Shown here: positions 39,323-45,944 of the stretch, in pieces | Layout of the letters: each line of letters opens with the position of its first letter | Position numbering within the stretch: the stretch's first letter is position 1 | From: JANMAT01 sp031359995 | GTDB taxonomy: Bacteria; Actinomycetota; Acidimicrobiia; Acidimicrobiales; Ilumatobacteraceae | NCBI GenBank assembly: GCA_031359995.1 | Contig: JANMAT010000064.1 | Span: 1 to 45,944, forward strand | Length of the DNA: 45,944 bases | Direction of reading: 5' to 3' | Notes under the pieces: generated by a model | Seen by the model: the letters and a program-made list of their open reading frames with translations, nothing else | Told to the model about the DNA's origin: nothing | Databases searched by the model: none | Program-made: the position numbers and the translations under genes

Positions 39323-40173
39323 TCTCCGGCGACTTCGCCCTCTCGTTGCTCCGGGGCATGGTCGCCTCGGTCAACCCGTGTGGGTTCGCCATGCTGCCGG
39401 CCTACCTCGGGCTGTTCCTCGGTACGGAGAGCGCCGAACGGTCCACGGTCGCCCGCATCCGTCGCGCCCTCGTGGTCGGCGGCGCGATGACGCTCGGCTT
39501 CGTCGTCGTCTTCCTCGTGCTCGGCAGCGCGCTGCGCAACGCCGCTGATGTGCTCACCAACATCTCGGGCTGGGCCACGTTGGTGATCGCGACGCTGCTC
39601 ATCGGTCTCGGCGTGGCGATCCTGGCCGGGTGGCGCATCCCCATCGCCACACCCAAGATCGCCAAGGGCGGCCGCTCCGGAACGTTCTCGTCGATGTTCG
39701 TCTTCGGGGTGTCCTACGCCATCGCGTCGCTCGGCTGCGCCCTGCCGGTGTTCCTGAGCACGCTGTTCGGCGGCACGAACCAGCACGGCGTGGTGTCGGG
39801 AATCGTCGCGATGCTGCTCTACGGACTCGGCATGGGGCTGGTCATCACCGCGCTCACGGTGTCGTTGGCCGTGGCATCGGGTGGCCTGCTCAAGGTCCTG
39901 CGCACGGCGATGCGATTCGTCGACCGCGCCGCCGGCCTGCTGATGGTGCTCGCCGGCATCTACCTCGTGTTCTACGGCATCGAGGAGATCCAGGTCGCCC
40001 GGGGGAACCTCAGCCAGGGCAAGGTCACCAAGGCCGGCGGCCGCATCGGCGACTCGATCCGCAACTTCGTCACCGCCCGGGATCCGGTGGTGTTCGGTGT
40101 GGTGCTGGCCACCCTGGTCGCCCTCGGCGGGCTGGCCGTGCTGGCCACGCGACGACGGGGCGCCCATCGGTGA
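39319..40173 (+). CDS. CcdA-like thiol-disulfide transporter
   Basis: 284 residues, six or more membrane helices. The two redox Cys of CcdA/DsbD-beta proteins are visible: SVNPCGFAMLPAYL in helix 1 and ASLGCALPVFLS later. It would pass reducing power from cytoplasmic thioredoxin to the TlpA-like lipoprotein. A C-terminal helix (VFGVVLATLVALGGLAVLA) extends it beyond the shortest CcdA proteins. GTG 39319 overlaps the upstream stop and its own stop overlaps the next start, so three genes are co-translated. Confidence 0.88.
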   Translation: MISGDFALSLLRGMVASVNPCGFAMLPAYLGLFLGTESAERSTVARIRRALVVGGAMTLGFVVVFLVLGSALRNAADVLTNISGWATLVIATLLIGLGVAILAGWRIPIATPKIAKGGRSGTFSSMFVFGVSYAIASLGCALPVFLSTLFGGTNQHGVVSGIVAMLLYGLGMGLVITALTVSLAVASGGLLKVLRTAMRFVDRAAGLLMVLAGIYLVFYGIEEIQVARGNLSQGKVTKAGGRIGDSIRNFVTARDPVVFGVVLATLVALGGLAVLATRRRGAHR

Positions 40174-40763
40174 ACTTCGCCGATCTGCTCGCCCACCCCG
40201 GCGTCGAAGAGGTGTGCGAGCTGCGCAGCCGCTTCGGCTTCATGGCCTTCCACGGCGGTGCCCTGGAGGCGATGACCGACGTGATCGCCGGCCGGGCCGC
40301 CGAGCTGGCCGACGCCTCGTACTACGGCGTGCACCACCCGCCCGACGTCGCCCACCTGTCGTCGCACGCGTTCGACCCCGAGCACTCCGAGACGCTGGCC
40401 GCGTTCCTCGACCACGTCGACGTGGTGGTCACGGTGCACGGCTACGGGCGCGCCGGCCACTGGGCCTCGCTGCTGGTGGGTGGGGCCAACCGGGCCCTGG
40501 CCGAGCACCTCGGTGGGCAGCTGCGCACCCACCTGCCCGCCTACGACGTGCGCACCGACCTGGACGCCATCCCCAAGGAGCTGCGCGGTCTGCACCCGGC
40601 CAACCCGGTGAACCGCCCCCGTCACGGTGGCGCCCAGCTCGAGCTGCCACCCCGCGTCCGCGGGTCGAGCCCGATGTGGTGGGACTGGGAAGGCCCCGGG
40701 CCCACCCCCCACACCAACGCCCTCATCGACGCCCTCGTCGCCACCGCCCGCACCTGGCTCTGA
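40170..40763 (+). CDS. Poly-gamma-glutamate hydrolase family protein
   Basis: 197 residues. The fold's zinc-ligand motifs can be seen: FMAFHGGALEAMTDVIA, HLSSHAFDPEHS, VVVTVHGYGRAGH, and the conserved GGAQLELPPRVR near the C-terminus. Relatives include phage PghP and YjqB, which cut poly-gamma-glutamate. There is no secretion signal. GTG 40170 overlaps the ccdA-like stop. Why it sits with thiol-redox genes is unclear. Confidence 0.75.
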   Translation: MNFADLLAHPGVEEVCELRSRFGFMAFHGGALEAMTDVIAGRAAELADASYYGVHHPPDVAHLSSHAFDPEHSETLAAFLDHVDVVVTVHGYGRAGHWASLLVGGANRALAEHLGGQLRTHLPAYDVRTDLDAIPKELRGLHPANPVNRPRHGGAQLELPPRVRGSSPMWWDWEGPGPTPHTNALIDALVATARTWL

Positions 40764-40767
40764 CCAT

Positions 40768-40791
40768 CCGGGCCGACCGGGACCGGCCCGG
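40768..40791. terminator. Hairpin between convergent genes
   Basis: CCGGGCCG (40768-40775) and CGGCCCGG (40784-40791), an 8-bp stem between the plus-strand operon and pdxH. Confidence 0.5.
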
Positions 40792-40800
40792 GCCGACGCG

Positions 40801-41448
40801 TCAGGGGGCGAGGCGCTCGACGAGCCAGGCGCCGTCGACGCGGCGGTAGCGCAGGCGGTCGTGGGTGCGGGCCGGGCGGCCCTGCCAGAACTCGAACACC
40901 TCGGGCACGACGCGGAACCCGCCCCACGTGTCGGGGCGGGGCACGGCATCGACGCCGGCCCACAGCCGGGTCTGCTCGGCGATGCGGGCGTCGAGCTCGT
41001 CACGGTCGGCGATCACCTGCGACTGGGGCGACGCGGCCGAGGCCAGCTGGCTGTCGCGCGGCCGGCTGGCCCAGTACTCGTCGGCCTCGGCGTCACCGAA
41101 CGCGTGGGCGGTGCCCCGCACACGAACCTGGCGGTGCAGCTGCAGCCAGCCCCAGGTGATCGACGCCACGCCGGTGGCGGCGATCTGGCGACCCTTGGCC
41201 GAACCGAAGTTGCCGTAGAACGAGATGCCCTTGTCGTCCACGCTGCGCACCAGCACGAAGCGGGCGTCGGGGTGTCCGTCGGCGTCGACGGTGGACACCA
41301 CCATGGCGTTCGGCTCGGTGATCTCGGCCTCCATCGCTTCGCGGTACCACCGCCACCACTGCTGCACGGGGTCGGCGTCCACGTCGGCCACGTCGAGGCC
41401 GGCGGTCTCGTAGTCGAACCGACGGGAGGCGATCTGCTCAGGATCCAC
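40801..41448 (-). CDS. pdxH: Pyridoxamine 5'-phosphate oxidase
   Basis: 215 residues, usual PdxH length. It oxidises PNP/PMP to PLP with FMN. FMN- and PLP-binding stretches: DGHPDARFVLVRSVDDKGISFYGNFGSAKGRQI, VRVRGTAHAFGDAEADEYWASRPRDSQLAS, and the C-terminal FEFWQGRPARTHDRLRYRR...WLVERLAP, which is diagnostic. GTG 41448 has GGGGAG 9 bases upstream. Downstream of serS on the same strand with a 42-base gap, so it may share its transcript. Confidence 0.93.
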   Translation of the reverse strand: MDPEQIASRRFDYETAGLDVADVDADPVQQWWRWYREAMEAEITEPNAMVVSTVDADGHPDARFVLVRSVDDKGISFYGNFGSAKGRQIAATGVASITWGWLQLHRQVRVRGTAHAFGDAEADEYWASRPRDSQLASAASPQSQVIADRDELDARIAEQTRLWAGVDAVPRPDTWGGFRVVPEVFEFWQGRPARTHDRLRYRRVDGAWLVERLAP

Positions 41449-41490
41449 GGCGCACCACTCCCCACAGGCCCGGGCCCGCGACTGGTTCGA

Positions 41491-42783
41491 TCATCGTGCC
41501 GGGATCGTACGGGCCCCTCGCGTGTACGGCCACAGCACCTCGGGGATGGCCACCGAACCGTCGGGCTGGCGGTGGCTCTCAAGCACGGCGGCGAGCACGC
41601 GGGGCACGGCCAGCGCCGAGCCGTTCAAGGTGTGCAGCGTCTCGGTGCCCTTGGCGCCCGTGGGCCGGTAGCGCATGTTGCCCCGGCGGGCCTGGTAGTC
41701 GCTGAACCAGCTGATCGACGACACCTCGAGGAAGCGGTCACAACCGGGTGCGAAGACCTCGATGTCGAAGCTGCGGTGATGGCTCTGGCCCATGTCGCCG
41801 GTGCAGATCTCGATGATGCGGTAGGCCAGACCGAGGGCGGCGATGGTGCTCTCGGCGCGCGCCACGAGCTCGTCGAGCACAGCCGGGGCCTGCTCGGGCG
41901 TGGCGTAGGCGAGGATCTCGACCTTGTCGAACTCGTGGACCCGCAGCAGACCGCGCGTGTCCTTGCCGGCCGAGCCGGCCTCGCGCCGGTAGCACGACGT
42001 GTGGGCCATGAAGCGGCGGGGCAGGTCGACCTCGTCGAAGATCTCGTCGCGCCCGATCGAGGTGAGCGGCACCTCGGCGGTGCTGATGCACCACAGGTCG
42101 TCGCGCTCGATGGCGTAGGCGTCGTCGGCGAACTTCGGCAGCTGACCGGTGGCCGTGAACGTGGCCGTGGTCACGAGCGACGGCGGGCGGATCTCCTCGA
42201 AGGCATCGGCGTTGCGGTCGAGGGCCAGCTGGCACAGGGCCCGGCTCAGCGTGGCGCCCATGCCCCGCAGCATCGTGAACATCGAGCCCGAGATCTTGGC
42301 GGCGCGCTCGCTGTCGATGATGCCGAGGGCGGTGCCCATCTCCCAATGGGGCACGCGCTGGTGCGCGGGGTACTCGGCCAGCACGCCGACGGGGCCCTTC
42401 ACGACCGGGTTGTCGTCCTCGCCGGCGCCATCGGGTGCGTCGGGGTGGGGCAGGTTCGGGATGCGCAGCAGGACCTCGCGCAGCTCGGCTTCGACCGCGG
42501 TCGCCTCGGTGGCCAGTTCGGTCTCACGTTCGCCTTGGGCGCGGCTGGCGGCCATGGCCGCTTCGGCCTCGGTCGCCTGGCCGTCGCGCCGCAGGCCGCC
42601 GACCTGCTTCGACAGCTCGTTCACCTGGCGGCGGGCCTCGTCGCGATCGGCGGTGAGCGAGCGGAGGCGCTCGTCGAGCCGGACGGCGTGGTCGAGCTGA
42701 GCGAGCAGTTCGGGCTTGGCCCGGCGGGCCATGGCCGTCTTCACGGCCTCGAAGTCGGTGCGCAGGCGGCGAACGTCGATCAC
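41491..42783 (-). CDS. serS: Seryl-tRNA synthetase
   Basis: 430 residues. An N-terminal coiled-coil arm (~1-105; LRTDFEAVKTAMARR, EARRQVNELSKQVGGL) binds tRNA-Ser. The class II catalytic core has motif 2 in FMAHTSCYRREAGSAGKDTRGLLRVHEFDKVE and motif 3 in NGSALAVPRVLAAVLE. Complete and canonical. GTG 42783 has TAGCGT 9 bases upstream on the minus strand. Divergent from a HAD phosphatase gene. Confidence 0.96.
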   Translation of the reverse strand: MIDVRRLRTDFEAVKTAMARRAKPELLAQLDHAVRLDERLRSLTADRDEARRQVNELSKQVGGLRRDGQATEAEAAMAASRAQGERETELATEATAVEAELREVLLRIPNLPHPDAPDGAGEDDNPVVKGPVGVLAEYPAHQRVPHWEMGTALGIIDSERAAKISGSMFTMLRGMGATLSRALCQLALDRNADAFEEIRPPSLVTTATFTATGQLPKFADDAYAIERDDLWCISTAEVPLTSIGRDEIFDEVDLPRRFMAHTSCYRREAGSAGKDTRGLLRVHEFDKVEILAYATPEQAPAVLDELVARAESTIAALGLAYRIIEICTGDMGQSHHRSFDIEVFAPGCDRFLEVSSISWFSDYQARRGNMRYRPTGAKGTETLHTLNGSALAVPRVLAAVLESHRQPDGSVAIPEVLWPYTRGARTIPAR

Positions 42784-42792
42784 AGTGAGAGG

Positions 42793-42798
42793 ACGCTA
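42793..42798 (-). promoter_or_regulatory. -10 box (TAGCGT) of serS
   Basis: TAGCGT on the minus strand, 9 bases before GTG 42783. Confidence 0.5.
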
Positions 42799-42849
42799 GC
42801 GGGCCGGTGCTCGATCGGGTCGGGTCGGTTCGCGAACCCCGGCCCGTGC

Positions 42850-42855
42850 CAAGCT
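42850..42855 (+). promoter_or_regulatory. Candidate -10 variant (CAAGCT), start at 42862
   Basis: CAAGCT ends exactly 6 bases before GTG 42862. Confidence 0.35.
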
Positions 42856-42861
42856 CGGCCC

Positions 42862-43599
42862 GTGCGAGCGATCGTGGCCCTCGACTGGGACGGCACCCTC
42901 TGCGGCGGTTTCACGGTGCTCGAGTGGGCGGCGTTCCTGCACGCCCAGGGGGCGTTCCCGACCCGGGCGCTCGACGACATGCGGCGTGCCATCGAGCGCT
43001 ACCACCGCAGCGAGGTCGACTACGCCCGCATCGCCGACGTGGTGCCCCGGTTCTACGCCGCCGGTCTGGCCGGGCTGTCGGTGACCGAGGCGGGCGCCCA
43101 TGCCGACGCGTTCGTGGCATCGGCCGACTTCCGGGCCCGCTGGTCGGACCTCGTGCCGGTGCTCGACGGCTTCCTGCGGAACCACCCGCACCTCGATCCG
43201 GTGCTCGTCAGCGGCGCGCCGCACGAGGTGCTGGCGCGCGTGGCCACCTCGCTCGGCGACGCCGCGGTCCACGCCATCCGGGCCCACACGGCCGATGGTC
43301 GCTACACCGGCGGTCTGGTCGACAACCCGGCCGAGGCTCATCGCAAGGCCCAGCTGGTGGCGGCCATGACGGCGACGGCGCCCATCGTGCTGGCCGCCGG
43401 CGACACCGCCGCCGACATCCCGATGCTGGAGGTAGCCGAGCGCCGCCTGGTGGTCGGCCCCGCGCTGGCGGGCCGCTGGTCGGGTCCCGAGGTGGTCGAA
43501 GTCGCCGGCCGCTCGATGGACGCGGCCGAGCGCGCCGTGGTCGGCGCGCTGCTGGCCCGCCTGGCCCACGACGTGCCCGGCCCGCCCGCACCTGCGTAG
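42862..43599 (+). CDS. HAD-superfamily phosphatase (SerB-like)
   Basis: 245 residues. Motif I DWDGT (nucleophile Asp8, acid Asp10), motif II VLVSGAPHEVLARVA, Lys in AHRKAQLVAAM, and motif IV AAGDTAADIPMLEVA. The small helical cap between motifs I and II and the DTAADI pattern resemble phosphoserine phosphatase-like enzymes, but the substrate is not certain. GTG 42862 fits a CANNNT hexamer 6 bases upstream. Its stop codon lies within the -10 box of the next gene. Confidence 0.82.
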   Translation: MRAIVALDWDGTLCGGFTVLEWAAFLHAQGAFPTRALDDMRRAIERYHRSEVDYARIADVVPRFYAAGLAGLSVTEAGAHADAFVASADFRARWSDLVPVLDGFLRNHPHLDPVLVSGAPHEVLARVATSLGDAAVHAIRAHTADGRYTGGLVDNPAEAHRKAQLVAAMTATAPIVLAAGDTAADIPMLEVAERRLVVGPALAGRWSGPEVVEVAGRSMDAAERAVVGALLARLAHDVPGPPAPA

Positions 43600-43602
43600 C
43601 CT
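43597..43602 (+). promoter_or_regulatory. -10 box (TAGCCT) built on the upstream stop codon
   Basis: TAGCCT, 8 bases before GTG 43611. Its first three bases are the TAG stop of the HAD gene. Confidence 0.5.
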
Positions 43603-43610
43603 GCGTCGCC

Positions 43611-44591
43611 GTGGCTGCGGTCGAGGTGGACGGGTTGGTGGTGCGCTACGGCGACCTCACCGCGGTGCGCCAGGTGTCGCTCACCGCCGAGGCCGGCGCG
43701 GTGACCGCACTGCTCGGCCCGAACGGCGCGGGCAAGACGTCGACCGTCGAGGTGCTCGAGGGCTACCGCGCTCGCGCCGGTGGCACGGTGCAGGTGCTGG
43801 GGCTCGACCCCGCCCGCCAGCACGGCGAGCTCGTGCGCCACATCGGCGTGATGCTGCAGCGCGGCGGCGTGTACCCGACCATGCGCGTCGGTGAGGCCGT
43901 GGAGCTGTTCTGCGCCTACTACGGCAACGTCTCGTCGCCGACGGCGCTCGTCGACGAGGTCGGCTTGGGCGAGCGGGTCGGCTCCACCTGGCGCCAGCTC
44001 TCGGGCGGTGAGCAGCAGCGCCTGTCGTTGGCGTTGGCGTTGGCCGGGCGGCCGCGGGTGGCGTTCCTGGACGAACCCACCGCCTCGGTCGACGTGGCCG
44101 GCCGCCAGCTCGTGCGCCAGGTGCTGCGACGCCTGGCCGCCGAGGGCTGCTGCGTGGTGCTCACCACCCACGAGCTCGACGAGGCCGAGCGGGTCGCCGA
44201 CCGCGTGGTCATCGTCGACAGGGGCGAGGTGGTGGCCGACGGCACCCCCGACGAGCTCCGCCGCAGCGGCCCCGCCGAGGTGCGCTTCGCCGCGGCGGCC
44301 GGGCTCGAGGTCGCCGCGCTGGCCGCCCACCTGGGCGGCGCCGCCACCCGCGAGGCGGCGCCGGGCGAGTACGTGGTGGCCACCGAGGGCACGCCGGCGC
44401 TGCTGGCCGCGCTCACCGCCTGGCTGGCCGAGCGGGATCTGGCGCTGGGCGATCTGCGGGCCGGGCGTCAACGGCTCGAGGACGTGTTCCTGCGCCTCAC
44501 CGCCGAGCGTTCGGAGGCCGCGGTCGACGAGACGACGACCGCGCCCGGCGCGCGCCGCGGCCGGGGCCGGGCCCGTCGGAGCCGGCGATGA
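43611..44591 (+). CDS. ABC transporter ATP-binding protein
   Basis: 326 residues. Walker A GPNGAGKTS (~35-43), Q-loop VMLQRGGVYPTMRVGE, signature LSGGEQQRLSLALAL, Walker B VAFLDEPTASVD, and the switch His in LTTHELDEAERV. A C-terminal extension (~220-305) ends in a basic tail (ARRGRGRARRSRR). It is of the DrrA/CcmA-like exporter class and drives the permease encoded next, with an ATGA overlap. In many actinobacteria such pairs lie beside heme A/oxidase assembly genes, and a ctaG gene is nearby; the substrate is unknown. Confidence 0.9.
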   Translation: MAAVEVDGLVVRYGDLTAVRQVSLTAEAGAVTALLGPNGAGKTSTVEVLEGYRARAGGTVQVLGLDPARQHGELVRHIGVMLQRGGVYPTMRVGEAVELFCAYYGNVSSPTALVDEVGLGERVGSTWRQLSGGEQQRLSLALALAGRPRVAFLDEPTASVDVAGRQLVRQVLRRLAAEGCCVVLTTHELDEAERVADRVVIVDRGEVVADGTPDELRRSGPAEVRFAAAAGLEVAALAAHLGGAATREAAPGEYVVATEGTPALLAALTAWLAERDLALGDLRAGRQRLEDVFLRLTAERSEAAVDETTTAPGARRGRGRARRSRR

Positions 44592-45310
44592 GCATCCTGG
44601 TCGCCCAGGCCCGCGCCGAGCTGCGCCTGCTCGCCCGCAACGGCGAGCAGCTGCTGCTCACCCTCGGCATCCCGGCGCTGCTGCTCGTGTTCTTCTCGAA
44701 GGTCGACGTGCTGCCCACCGGGTCGGGCGAGCCCGTCGACTTCCTCGCCCCCGGCGTGCTCGCTTTGGCCGTCATGTCGACGGCCATGGTCGGCCTGGGC
44801 ATCGCCACCGGCTTCGAGCGCAGCTACGGCGTGCTCAAGCGGCTCGGGGCCACACCGCTGCGACGCTGGCACCTGGTGGTCGCCAAGATCGTCACCATCC
44901 TGGTGGTCGAGGTCGTGCAGTTCGAGGTGCTGGCCGTCATCGCCCGCGTCCTGGGCTGGCGCCCGGGCGGCGGCTGGGGGCTGGTGGTGCTGGCGGTGCT
45001 GCTCGGTTCGGCCGCCTTCGCCGGCATCGGGCTCACGCTGGCAGGGCGCCTGCCGGGCACCGTGAACCTGGCCGCGGCCAACGGGCTCTACCTCGTGCTG
45101 CTGCTGCTGGGTGGCATGGTGATCACGCTCGACAAGCTGCCCGGCCCGCTGCGGGCGTTCGCCAAGGGCCTGCCGTCGGGCGCCCTGTCGGAAGCGCTGC
45201 GGGGGGCCTTCGGCGCGGCCCACCACGTGCCCGGTTCGGCGTGGGTGGTGCTGGCGGTCTGGGCCGTGGCCACACCCGTGGCGGCCGCGTTCACCTTCCG
45301 CTGGGAGTAG
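44588..45310 (+). CDS. ABC-2 type permease
   Basis: 240 residues with six hydrophobic helices: LLLTLGIPALLLVFF, VLALAVMSTAMVGLGIA, IVTILVVEVVQFEVLAVIA, GLVVLAVLLGSAAFAGIGLTL, GLYLVLLLLGGMVI and VVLAVWAVATPVAAAF. The cytoplasmic loop GFERSYGVLKRLGATPLRRW matches the coupling region of DrrB-like ABC-2 permeases. ATG 44588 overlaps the ATPase stop as ATGA. Confidence 0.9.
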   Translation: MSILVAQARAELRLLARNGEQLLLTLGIPALLLVFFSKVDVLPTGSGEPVDFLAPGVLALAVMSTAMVGLGIATGFERSYGVLKRLGATPLRRWHLVVAKIVTILVVEVVQFEVLAVIARVLGWRPGGGWGLVVLAVLLGSAAFAGIGLTLAGRLPGTVNLAAANGLYLVLLLLGGMVITLDKLPGPLRAFAKGLPSGALSEALRGAFGAAHHVPGSAWVVLAVWAVATPVAAAFTFRWE

Positions 45311-45432
45311 CGGCGCAGGCCTGACGCGCGGCCGACGGGGGCGACGCGGTGCTGACGCGCCGGTGACACACGGCCTCCCGGATGATCGCCGGCAGGAGCC
45401 CGGCGCCGTCGGGCCCCACCGAGGAGGTCACC

Positions 45433-45543
45433 ATGCACCTGTTCTCCAGGACCATCACCGCCCGACCCGAGCGCACCCTCGATGCCGTGCCTCTGTTCGT
45501 GCCCGGCGCCACCAACCAGGTCCTGCTTCAGCGCCTGGCCTGA
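45433..45543 (+). CDS. Candidate 36-residue small protein with a strong ribosome site
   Basis: ATG 45433 to TGA 45541-45543, preceded by GAGGAGGTC (45421-45428), one of the strongest ribosome sites in the window. The peptide (MHLFSRTITARPERTLDAVP...) has no membrane helix or Cys and is not recognised. The 122 bases upstream carry TGACGCGC twice (45322-45329, 45353-45360) and TGACACA (45364), which may be operator or promoter parts. It is convergent with ctaG. Confidence 0.4.
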   Translation: MHLFSRTITARPERTLDAVPLFVPGATNQVLLQRLA

Positions 45544-45559
45544 ACCGGATCCCGAGAGG

Positions 45560-45944
45560 TCAGCGGACGGGTTCCTGCGGGGCGGCGGTCGTGTCGAACA
45601 CCTTGCTGACATCTTCGAACGTGAGCGCGGGCTCCGGGGTCGGCTCCACCGGCGCCGGGGCCATGCGCACGAAGGAGGTGTTCTCCGCCTCCCAGTTGTG
45701 CATGAAGCGGCGGAAGAACAGGACGGTCACGATCGACCACAGGAACACCGAGCCGCCGATCTTCATGATCACGCCGGCCAGCTGCTGGTCCTCGGTGACG
45801 CTGAACCCCCACACCCGGGGTGACGCGAAGTCGTACGCCTTGTACACGGCGCCCTCGGCGAAGGTGAGCCAGCCCGCCGGCACGGTGGGCACCACCGACT
45901 GGGCGAACAGGTAGATCATGCTGGCGCCCGACGAGATGCGCCGC
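45560..45944 (-). CDS. Cytochrome c oxidase assembly factor CtaG-like (5' end outside window)
   Basis: The C-terminal ~128 residues are present. Features of the CtaG/caa3-oxidase assembly family: a helix with YLFAQSVVPTVPAGWLTFAEGAVY, then WGFSVTEDQQLAGVIMKIGGSVFLWSIVTVLFFRRFMHNW, followed by an acidic Pro-rich tail. These proteins help insert copper into the oxidase. The frame stays open to the window edge, so the methionine at 45919 is internal. Confidence 0.8.
   Translation of the reverse strand, partial: RRISSGASMIYLFAQSVVPTVPAGWLTFAEGAVYKAYDFASPRVWGFSVTEDQQLAGVIMKIGGSVFLWSIVTVLFFRRFMHNWEAENTSFVRMAPAPVEPTPEPALTFEDVSKVFDTTAAPQEPVR

Noticed and set aside
40627..42861. N-terminal 745-codon extension of the HAD phosphatase frame
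   Set aside because: It is antisense to pdxH and serS; the real start is GTG 42862.

Overview
This is a high-GC, gene-dense window with short intergenic gaps, many GTG starts and frequent 4-base stop/start overlaps. A WhiB protein, a DevR-like response regulator, an F420-type luciferase-like oxidoreductase, an ArfA-like BON/OmpA protein and a CtaG-type oxidase assembly factor point to Actinomycetota. The style (many leaderless genes, GMC/hydrolase fusion, surface repeat protein) suggests the Acidimicrobiia, but that placement is inference. No rRNA, tRNA, CRISPR, IS element or prophage was seen.

Layout. 1-5.4 kb: a truncated NhaA antiporter head-to-head with a CPA2 antiporter whose C-terminus looks like the HD-ACT-ACT half of GlnD; a small lipoprotein; a TIMP-like anchored protein; a lone VapB-like antitoxin; and an eroded flavin/heme redox pair (heme membrane protein plus the C-terminal stub of ApbE). 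5.4-13.8 kb: a SARP/BTAD-ATPase regulator, a 1109-residue GMC oxidoreductase-alpha/beta hydrolase fusion with a Cys nucleophile, and a DUF1906 protein overlapping an ECF sigma factor. 13.8-20.7 kb: a class-III aminotransferase divergent from a DapB-like dehydrogenase and a membrane protein, then two tandem palindromic repeats and a secreted seven-blade RCC1 propeller with five C-terminal repeats. 20.8-27.5 kb: GNAT, enoyl-CoA hydratase family protein, a PAS histidine kinase and a DevR-like regulator flanking an F420 oxidoreductase, and an ABC-F protein. A 625-base gap here carries hairpins, a strong terminator and a DnaA-box-like cluster.

27.6-37.8 kb: BON/OmpA protein, standalone ATP-dependent DNA ligase, dUTPase, oligoribonuclease, glycosyltransferase, metallo-hydrolase, VOC protein, alcohol dehydrogenase, a gene scar (truncated ankyrin gene abutting a subtilase fragment), threonine dehydratase and acyl-ACP thioesterase. 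37.8-38.6 kb: a WhiB7-type gene with an AT-rich motif just upstream of its -35, a 55-codon upstream ORF and an intrinsic terminator between that ORF and the gene, which is the layout of a ribosome-mediated attenuator. 38.7-45.9 kb: TlpA-like lipoprotein/CcdA/poly-gamma-glutamate hydrolase operon, pdxH, serS, HAD phosphatase, ABC exporter pair, a 36-codon small ORF and partial ctaG.

A recurring signal is a TANNNT hexamer 5-10 bases before the start codon at seventeen genes, plus a CANNNT variant exactly 6 bases before four others. This is what leaderless transcripts look like, and it was used to choose several starts. The strongest candidates for new biology are the antiporter-GlnD fusion and the whiB7 attenuator.
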